Shown piece after piece: positions 38,793 to 47,575 of a stretch of DNA of 47,575 nucleotides. This DNA comes from Psychrobacter sp. 4Bb (GTDB taxonomy: Bacteria; Pseudomonadota; Gammaproteobacteria; Pseudomonadales; Moraxellaceae): positions 1 to 47,575 of the forward strand of contig NZ_PJAS01000066.1 of assembly GCF_002836735.1 (NCBI RefSeq), read 5' to 3'. The notes beneath the pieces were generated by a model. It had not been told where the DNA came from. It made no database searches and worked only from the letters and a program-made list of their open reading frames with translations. Each line of letters starts with the position of its first letter. The stretch's first letter is position 1. The position numbers and the translations under genes are program-made.

Positions 38793-38858
38793 CCCTAAAA
38801 ACCTACTACAATTTCAGGTAGAATAGCCGCCTGTTTTTGCTAAGTTTATTGACTCTTC

Positions 38859-41800
38859 ATGCGTTTAAAATCTCTAAAGCTGGCAGGCTTCAAATCCTTT
38901 GCCAATCCAACCACTTTTACTTTTCGTCATGGTATCACCGCCATCGTCGGGCCGAACGGCTGTGGCAAATCCAATGTGATTGATGCCATCCGTTGGGTAC
39001 TGGGCGAAACCTCTGCCAAGCAGTTACGCGGCGGGGCCATGAGCGATGTTATCTTTGCCGGTACGCAAGATAAAACAGCCAAAAGTGTCGCCAGTGTCGA
39101 GCTGACCTTTGAGCATACCCAAGATGAGCAGACTGGTATTCGCCACGAGTTTAACTTGTACCAAGAGTTATCGGTTCGCCGTCAGGTAAATAAAGATGGC
39201 CGCTCAGATTATTTTATCAATGGTACGCGTTGCCGTCGCCGTGATGTGGTTGATGTGTTTTTAGGTACGGGACTGGGTGCACGTAGCTATGCAGTGATTG
39301 AGCAAGGTATGATTGGGCGTATCGTTGAGTCTAGTCCCGTGCAGCTGCGTGAGTTTATCGAAGAGGCGGCAGGTGTCTCACGCTATCAGGCTCGCCGTGA
39401 AGAAACGCAGAAGAAGTTAGAGAAGACAAGGGACAATCTAGCGCGCCTGCATGATATGCAAAGCGAGCTATTACGCCAACAAAAATCACTGTCTAAACAG
39501 GCGGCTAGTGCGCAGCGTTACGAAGAATTGGCTTTAACACTAGCTGATATCGAGCAGCAGCTTGCTATTCAGCAGCTTTATCAAGCCAAGCAAACACATC
39601 AACAGCAGAAAGTAGCGCATGAACGCAGTGCTACGGAGGTGTCGACACTTCAAGCTGACTACGACACGCTCAAAGCTCAGCAAGACAAGCTCACTGCGCG
39701 TATTAACCAAGAGCAGTGGCTCAAAGACGATGCTCAAAGCGCTCACTATCAGCAGCAGCTCGGCTATCAACAAGCGGAACATAAGCTAAGTGATGCTAAG
39801 TCACAGCTGAAAGCTATTGAGCAGCAACTGTCTGGCTTGGCTCAACAGCGTGCGCAATCACTCGCTGATATTGAACGCCTAAAAGCTGAACAAGCTGAGC
39901 AGAATCAAGCGCTAGAAGCATTGCGTCCGCAGCTGACTGAGCTAACTGATAAACGCGATAACTATAAGCGCAATGAGCAGCCGCTACAACGCGTGTGGCA
40001 TGAAACGCAAAATAATCTGTCACGCTTACAAGATAAAGCCCGTTCGCTTGAGCAGCAGCAAGCCATTAACGCTCAAGCACAGAAACGCCATCAGCAAAGC
40101 TATGATAAATGGCAACGCCGTGAGCAAAACTGGCAAAATCTGTGGCAGCAATTACAGCAGTCTATAGCGCCGTCTGCATCTGACAGTGCTGATGTGAGTA
40201 AAACGGATGATGAGCAAGATCTAAGTCAACTGCTAGAACAGCAAGTCACTGAGCTAAACACACAGTTGCAGCAAGTTGAGCGTCAACGCGAAGCCGTCGA
40301 TGAACGCTTGTCTGAGATACAACCGCAAGCGCACAGCTTGCAGCAGAGACTAAACGCACAGCAGAGCAAGCTGAGCGATAATGAAAAGCGTCATGCGCTG
40401 CTGGCAGGCGAATACGATACCCTGCATCAAATACTGCATCCGAAACCTACACAAAAGCAATCAGCAAAGTCGAAAGTTATCGAGACAGATAATGCAGATA
40501 GCAGTGGTATACATAATCAGCCGTTAGCCATCGCGACGCTACGTGAGCAGATTGAGCTAAGTGCGAAAGGGCAGGAGTATGCACCGCTACTGGATAATAT
40601 CTTGGCATTGTGGCTAGATAGCCATGTGCTGGTTGCTAACCAACAAGCTAACCAAACCAAGCAATCAGACGCTAATAACACTAATGATATTTCTCAACAA
40701 GCTAATAACCTATGGCAAGCGCTTGAGCATGACATTGCAGATTTACGGACTTATCAAACGGTACAAAATACACCTGCTAGCGAAAAAGATAAAACTCTAG
40801 TAGAAACGGGTCATAGCTTATGGTTGTCTACTACGCAAAATAGCATCAGTGACCAAGAGTTTGTCAGCGAATTGCCAGACAATTTGATTGATAAAGTATT
40901 GCCATTATCGCAGTTGATTACTCAGCCGCTACTCTCGCTATGGCAGCAGTGCTATATATATACGGCGCAGTTTGAGACCAGTGAACAGCATGAGGTTGAT
41001 ACACTTACTGATGTACTAAAGTCATTACCATCGTCCGCTATTTTACTTACCGAAGATGGTTGGCTCATCAGTCGTCATGGAACAATTAATTTAAGAAAAT
41101 TCGCTGGTGCGCAAGATAGTCAAAGTGATAGCAGCAGTCAATTTCTCACGCAGCGTTTGCAGCAGCGCACTCGTTTGCAAGCGTTAGAAGACTCGCTTGA
41201 TGAGTTTGAAAGCAAAATACAAGATCAGCAAAAATCTATTGCAAAAGACCAGCGCGATTATGATGCATTGTTAGTTAGCTTAGAAGAAACGCGCGCGCAA
41301 GCCGAGCAGTTAACCCGTGATAAGCATCAATACCAGCAGCAATTAATTACCGAGAGAGCTAACGCCGAGCGCTTGCAAGCGGATAGCCAGCGTCTGAACG
41401 CTGATAAAGCAACGCTTGAGCAAGAAAAGCAAGAACTGGCGCAAGAGCAACAAACGCTTGAACAAGAACAACAGCATATTGAAAGCGAGATCGCTACGCT
41501 AACGCCGCAAATAGCAGAGGCACGGGCGACAACTCAGCAACTGCAAGCTGAGCGCAGCGAGCTAAACCGTGCGCGTCAAGCTGATGATGACGCGTTGCAA
41601 GCATTACAGCTGCGCATTCAGCAGTATGAGATGCGCTTGGAGCATAGTGTTAGTAGTCTGGCTCGTGCGACTGAGCAACATGATAAATCGTTAGAGAATG
41701 AGCAAAGTCTACAGACGCGTCACGATCAGCAGCAGGCCAAGTTGCCAGATCTACAAGCCGCACTACAGTCTGCACAGGTAACGCGCGATGAGCAGCAAGT

Positions 41801-42803
41801 GCTATTGAACGAGCGCGATACTGCGCTAATGGCATTAAAACAAACGTACGCTGAGCAGCAGACGGCATTTGATGCACTGCAAAATACCTTGCAAACGCAG
41901 CAAAGCGAGTTTGCCCGTCATGCTACTGAATTGGCACTAAGTGCAGCGCGGTTAGAGGATGCTAGCGCACACACGCAAAGCGCTTTAGATGCCTACTATC
42001 GTGTGAGTCATAAATATAAAGCGCAAGCTGAGCAACCGCAACAAAGCATGAGCGTCTCAAACTTGCTAGCAGATTTCATCGCTCATGATCGCCGCGTCCG
42101 TCCAGACAAAATCGCTGAGCTAGAGTCCGAGCGCGCCAAGTTGACCCAGCAGTTGAGCAAGATTGGGCCAGTGAATCTAGCAGCGGTCGCAGAGTTGGCC
42201 GAGGTAAACGAGCGCCTAGAACCACTCGCACAGCAGACGGCAGATATCGCGGCCAGTATGCAGACATTGACCGAAGCGATTGCCTCTATTGATGAGACGA
42301 CCAAGACACTGTTTATGCAGACGCTTGATGCGGTCAATAATGAGCTGGCCAATTTATTTGCCAAGGTCTTTGGCGGTGGGCAAGCTAGCCTGACGTTGAA
42401 CACTGACGAGATGCCAGCCAATACGCCAAAGTCCGAACAATGGCGGGCAGGGCTTACCTTGATGGCGCAGCCGAAGGGTAAACGCAATAGTCGCTTAGCG
42501 GTATTATCGGGCGGTGAAAAAACCCTTACCGCGCTAAGTTTGATTTTTGCGATATTTAAGCAGCATCCTGCACCGTTCTGTGTTCTTGATGAGGTCGATG
42601 CACCGCTTGATGATGCCAACGTCGCGCGCTTTACCAGTCTCATTCATGAGCTAGCAGACGATTTGCAGTTTATTTTTATCAGCCATAATAAATTAACGAT
42701 GCAAATTGCTGATGAGCTAAAAGGTATCACTATGCCAAGTGCAGGCATTTCTACACTAGTCAGTGTGTCGCTTGATGAAGCTGCGCGTTACGTAGAGAGC
42801 TAA
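38859..42803 (+). CDS. smc: Chromosome segregation protein SMC
   Basis: Condensin ATPase that compacts and segregates chromosomes. 1314 residues, longer than usual (about 1150-1190). N-terminal head: Walker A GPNGCGKSN (31-39). C-terminal head: signature LSGGEKTLTALSLIFAIF and Walker B PFCVLDEVDAPLDD. Between them are two Gln/Glu-rich coiled-coil arms (about 165-530 and 770-1060) around a hinge region. The hinge area (about 550-720) contains polar Asn/Gln/Thr-rich inserts that account for the extra length. The arms are very rich in Gln. smc-zipA-ligA order is conserved in related gammaproteobacteria. Confidence 0.97.
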   Translation: MRLKSLKLAGFKSFANPTTFTFRHGITAIVGPNGCGKSNVIDAIRWVLGETSAKQLRGGAMSDVIFAGTQDKTAKSVASVELTFEHTQDEQTGIRHEFNLYQELSVRRQVNKDGRSDYFINGTRCRRRDVVDVFLGTGLGARSYAVIEQGMIGRIVESSPVQLREFIEEAAGVSRYQARREETQKKLEKTRDNLARLHDMQSELLRQQKSLSKQAASAQRYEELALTLADIEQQLAIQQLYQAKQTHQQQKVAHERSATEVSTLQADYDTLKAQQDKLTARINQEQWLKDDAQSAHYQQQLGYQQAEHKLSDAKSQLKAIEQQLSGLAQQRAQSLADIERLKAEQAEQNQALEALRPQLTELTDKRDNYKRNEQPLQRVWHETQNNLSRLQDKARSLEQQQAINAQAQKRHQQSYDKWQRREQNWQNLWQQLQQSIAPSASDSADVSKTDDEQDLSQLLEQQVTELNTQLQQVERQREAVDERLSEIQPQAHSLQQRLNAQQSKLSDNEKRHALLAGEYDTLHQILHPKPTQKQSAKSKVIETDNADSSGIHNQPLAIATLREQIELSAKGQEYAPLLDNILALWLDSHVLVANQQANQTKQSDANNTNDISQQANNLWQALEHDIADLRTYQTVQNTPASEKDKTLVETGHSLWLSTTQNSISDQEFVSELPDNLIDKVLPLSQLITQPLLSLWQQCYIYTAQFETSEQHEVDTLTDVLKSLPSSAILLTEDGWLISRHGTINLRKFAGAQDSQSDSSSQFLTQRLQQRTRLQALEDSLDEFESKIQDQQKSIAKDQRDYDALLVSLEETRAQAEQLTRDKHQYQQQLITERANAERLQADSQRLNADKATLEQEKQELAQEQQTLEQEQQHIESEIATLTPQIAEARATTQQLQAERSELNRARQADDDALQALQLRIQQYEMRLEHSVSSLARATEQHDKSLENEQSLQTRHDQQQAKLPDLQAALQSAQVTRDEQQVLLNERDTALMALKQTYAEQQTAFDALQNTLQTQQSEFARHATELALSAARLEDASAHTQSALDAYYRVSHKYKAQAEQPQQSMSVSNLLADFIAHDRRVRPDKIAELESERAKLTQQLSKIGPVNLAAVAELAEVNERLEPLAQQTADIAASMQTLTEAIASIDETTKTLFMQTLDAVNNELANLFAKVFGGGQASLTLNTDEMPANTPKSEQWRAGLTLMAQPKGKRNSRLAVLSGGEKTLTALSLIFAIFKQHPAPFCVLDEVDAPLDDANVARFTSLIHELADDLQFIFISHNKLTMQIADELKGITMPSAGISTLVSVSLDEAARYVES

Positions 42804-42887
42804 GCGTGAAATAACCGACATTAAAAGTGCTATGAGAATCAGCGCGATGCAAATATAATCAATCAATTGGCATAAATGCAAATAAGC

Positions 42888-42917
42888 TTGACCTCAGTCC
42901 AGCATACTGGTTATAAA
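42888..42917 (+). promoter_or_regulatory. Sigma-70-type promoter of zipA
   Basis: TTGACC (42888-42893) and TATAAA (42912-42917) spaced by 18 bases, about 100 bases before the zipA start. Indicates zipA is not only read from smc. Confidence 0.6.
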
Positions 42918-43018
42918 GTACACAATGTGGTGACGATATAGGTCAGCCATGCTAGAATATTGCCATTTATGCTCGTTTGTGTATTCCCTTTTGTTATATA
43001 TACTAGGATGTATTTATC

Positions 43019-44035
43019 ATGACCGTTATTCAGTTTATATTGATTGCCATTGCCGCGTTTATCGTGCTCGCAGGGCTGTTTATGGTCATTCGTAGCTTTA
43101 AGCGCCGCGGTGCTACCGAAGCTGCTGCGGTCAATTATGATAAAAATGGTATTCCCATCATACCGCGTCACGAGCGTAACATCGTCGATCAGCCCGACCT
43201 TGATGACACAGTCGCAGGCGAGACGAGCATCGGTCCAGATCGTAGTTACTTAGATGCTGTGGTTGAAGAAGAGCCGTTGACGCAAGCGCATACCAACGTT
43301 GATGCTCAACTAACGGCTGAGCGTAACCATATAGCAGCTGACGATCATGACGTCATCGATGAAGCGGACTACGCTCGCTGGCAAGAAGAGCAACGCCGTG
43401 CCGATAGTGCTGAGTTTGTAGAAGTCGCCGATCAGATGCATATCGAGCAAGAGCCTGATGCGTTCTCTAGTTTAATGTCAGCGACCGATAGCCTGATGCC
43501 AACCATCGATACGGCAGAAGAGCCAAGCTTCGATGACAATAGCCCGATACTGGATCAGCATCTATCAGAATCTAGTGATGACGCGCAAAACGGCCCGTTG
43601 ATTAATGCCAAAGACAATATCAATATCACCATCTTGCCGCACCAATATCGCGATCGTCCAGCGGCGATTATCCGTGGTCGTGATCTGTTAGCGTTGATTG
43701 ATAAATACGGTCTACGCTATGGTGCGATGAATATGTTCCATCGCTATGAGCAAAAAGACGGTACGGGTATGTTGTGGTTTAGCATGATGGGTATCACTGA
43801 TAGTGGTATCGCACCGTTTGATCCGCATAGTGTTGCGACCAACACTTATAACGGTGTCGTCGTGTTCTTGTCATTGCCTCATCCACAAGCTGTGCGCAGC
43901 TTTGATAGTATGATGAGCATTGCTTATATGATGGCAAGCGACCTTGACGCGATTATGCTTGATGAAGAGAACGAACCAATCACGCCTGAATACAAACAGC
44001 AACTACGTAACCAAGTTCGTGATTATGAGGGTTAA
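43019..44035 (+). CDS. zipA: Cell division protein ZipA
   Basis: Inner-membrane anchor that tethers FtsZ to the membrane at the septum. 338 residues: N-terminal membrane helix (about 4-24) followed by a basic stretch (RSFKRRG), a long acidic Asp/Glu/Ala linker (about 45-195), and the C-terminal FtsZ-binding domain (about 200-335). The latter shows NITILPHQYRDRPAAI, LIDKYGLRYGAMNMFHRYE and GMLWFSMMGITDSG. In E. coli the linker is Pro/Gln-rich; here it is acidic. AGGA lies upstream of the ATG. Confidence 0.94.
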   Translation: MTVIQFILIAIAAFIVLAGLFMVIRSFKRRGATEAAAVNYDKNGIPIIPRHERNIVDQPDLDDTVAGETSIGPDRSYLDAVVEEEPLTQAHTNVDAQLTAERNHIAADDHDVIDEADYARWQEEQRRADSAEFVEVADQMHIEQEPDAFSSLMSATDSLMPTIDTAEEPSFDDNSPILDQHLSESSDDAQNGPLINAKDNINITILPHQYRDRPAAIIRGRDLLALIDKYGLRYGAMNMFHRYEQKDGTGMLWFSMMGITDSGIAPFDPHSVATNTYNGVVVFLSLPHPQAVRSFDSMMSIAYMMASDLDAIMLDEENEPITPEYKQQLRNQVRDYEG

Positions 44036-44083
44036 CGGTTTAAAAGCTACGAAAGTTAAAAGCTGATTAATAGCAGAAATCAT

Positions 44084-44123
44084 AAAAAGGGCAAATAGCG
44101 ATTAACGTTATTTGCCTTTTTTA
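44084..44123 (+). terminator. Intrinsic terminator between zipA and ligA
   Basis: GGGCAAATAGCG pairs with CGTTATTTGCCTT-type sequence (44106-44117) around a 5-base loop, with A run before and T run after. The stem is at least 12 pairs with two G-U. Confidence 0.85.
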
Positions 44124-44247
44124 TTGGGCTATAGTTTCCGCAAAGTGCTAACCATAGTAGACTGAGCGAGCCTGACACAGTATCTGATTTATATAGGATT
44201 GACTATACCGAGCTTCCTACAAACTTGTTATCATATCGACATCTTGA

Positions 44248-46392
<2,145 letters not shown>

Positions 46393-46395
46393 ATT

Positions 46396-47575
46396 ATGAA
46401 TATTGATGACATGGAAGGTCTAGACGAAGAAACTCGGAAAGAGATTGAAGAGTTGCAGAAGGTAATGCGTGAACAAAAAGAAGGCTTTAACTTTGCAAAT
46501 GCCCAATGTGATATTGGCATTATTTTAATGAATAAAGGCTTTTTAGATATAGCAATAAATGAATTTGCAAAAGTAAATAAGCATGATTGTCCAGAACTAT
46601 ATTTTTTATCAAAGGAGTATATTGGAGATATATTATTAAAACAAAATAAAGTCAATAAAGCGATAGAAATGTGGAGAACTGTTGAGAAGCTCTATGCCCC
46701 CAAAGCATATTTGAGAGCTAATTTTAAAATTGGTGCAGTTTTAATAGAAAGAAATGATATTAAAGCTGCTATAGAATACTGGGAAGAAATTGACGAAGAT
46801 GATCATCCAACGCTTTACCCAACAGTCCAACTATTGATTGGGGAGCTACTAATTCAAAATGGTAAAACGAGAAAAGCTATTGAGGCTTTGAACAAAATTA
46901 GTGATAAAAGCAACTCAGAAAAATATGCTAGAGCACAATATATTATAGGACTTACATTAAAAAAAGAAGGGAAATTTGAACGTGCATTAAAGTCACTATG
47001 TAATGTTTTACATTCAACTGATCCGGGAGTATATGCACAAGCAGAATTAAATATTGGATTATTGCTGGAAGATATTGGAAACCCCTTGAGCATTATAGAA
47101 GCATGGTATAGAGTCAAACGCAAAGATAGCACGAAAGCTTATGCTACTGCACAATTCTGTATTGGTAGTTATTATTCTGAAAACCAGGATATGGGAGCTG
47201 CTATTACTGCATGGGAACAAATTATGCATTCAGATGATAGCTTCTTATATGAGCGTGCTCAGTATAGAATTGGACAATATTTCATTGATAACCATATATT
47301 AAAGAAATATGACGAAGCAAAAAAATCATTTATCAATGCTATGTCAACTTATCCTTATGAAGCATATTGTTATCAACAAATATGTGAATTACTGTTAAAC
47401 TCAAAGTTAAGAAATATTGGAGAGCATCTATTACATCTATTAAATAAAACTTTAAAAATTGTTAAAATGTTACAATTGGATTTTGGTTATGGTTCTGATG
47501 ATATTAAGTCTCCCGAAAGAAAGCTTGCACACTATACGAACACTATAGTCAGTCCAAAATATAAAAGGTACAATA
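46396..47575 (+). CDS. TPR-repeat protein, AT-rich, incomplete at window end
   Basis: Open from the ATG at 46396 to the end of the window, 393 codons without a stop. It begins three bases after the ligA stop. The protein consists of TPR-like helical pairs of about 36-37 residues; a recurring pattern is Ala-x-Ala-x-x-x-Ile-Gly, then a small loop, then Ala-Ile-x-x-Trp. Examples lie at ARAQYIIGLTLKKEGKFERA, QAELNIGLLLEDIGN and ATAQFCIGSYYSENQDMGAA. The start is highly acidic. No signal peptide or membrane segment is seen. The DNA is much richer in A/T than ligA, a sign of acquisition by transfer. The C-terminal part, which might carry another domain, is not visible. TPRs bind proteins or peptides; the function is unknown. 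Confidence 0.85.
   Translation, partial: MNIDDMEGLDEETRKEIEELQKVMREQKEGFNFANAQCDIGIILMNKGFLDIAINEFAKVNKHDCPELYFLSKEYIGDILLKQNKVNKAIEMWRTVEKLYAPKAYLRANFKIGAVLIERNDIKAAIEYWEEIDEDDHPTLYPTVQLLIGELLIQNGKTRKAIEALNKISDKSNSEKYARAQYIIGLTLKKEGKFERALKSLCNVLHSTDPGVYAQAELNIGLLLEDIGNPLSIIEAWYRVKRKDSTKAYATAQFCIGSYYSENQDMGAAITAWEQIMHSDDSFLYERAQYRIGQYFIDNHILKKYDEAKKSFINAMSTYPYEAYCYQQICELLLNSKLRNIGEHLLHLLNKTLKIVKMLQLDFGYGSDDIKSPERKLAHYTNTIVSPKYKRYN

Overview
The window looks like chromosomal DNA of a Psychrobacter-like gammaproteobacterium (Moraxellaceae). The basis is the smc-zipA-ligA order, protein sequences typical of that family, many amino-acid transporters, moderate GC, and a leucine-degradation (liu) cluster arranged as in Acinetobacter/Psychrobacter relatives. 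This assignment comes from reading the sequence, not from a database search. No rRNA, tRNA, insertion sequence, prophage or CRISPR array was seen.

Layout. 1-3.1 kb: an AGCS-type alanine/glycine:cation symporter whose natural start is interrupted by a stop codon, convergent with the sodium/glutamate symporter gltS. 3.2-4.4 kb (minus strand): a two-gene unit encoding a cold-shock domain-transmembrane-guanyl RNase fusion and a barstar-like inhibitor, the most unusual locus here. 4.5-5.9 kb: proA. 6.3-6.6 kb: a small acidic lipoprotein. 6.9-12.9 kb: a polar amino-acid ABC importer (ATPase, three tandem paralogous binding lipoproteins, two permeases), ending in a perfect 10 x 7-bp repeat. 13.0-16.3 kb: a fumarylacetoacetase-family enzyme and a Tat-dependent PhoX phosphatase preceded by phased PhoB-type half-sites. 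16.5-19.8 kb: a large alpha/beta hydrolase, an AT-rich orphan gene and hslO. 20.2-23.6 kb: gltIJKL glutamate/aspartate importer. 23.8-25.6 kb: a 5'-truncated DJ-1/PfpI remnant and a rubredoxin-reductase-like flavoprotein. 25.9-34.9 kb: acyl-CoA synthetase-liuB-liuC-liuD-liuE-liuA, the leucine/isovalerate pathway. 35.0-36.8 kb (minus): coaX and birA. 37.0-38.8 kb: a TauE/SafE permease and an unknown protein. 38.9-46.4 kb: smc, zipA, ligA. 46.4 kb to the end: an AT-rich TPR-repeat gene that runs off the window.

How the genes fit together. Much of the window serves uptake and use of amino acids. Two ABC importers and two sodium-type symporters bring in amino acids, and the liu enzymes convert isovaleryl-CoA to acetyl-CoA plus acetoacetate. 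BirA would supply the biotinylation that LiuD needs. PhoX, with its Pho boxes, is a phosphate-starvation module. The RNase fusion/barstar pair has the architecture of a toxin-inhibitor pair, but its role (defence, competition or RNA turnover) cannot be decided from sequence. Regulatory elements named here were found by eye and are unverified.
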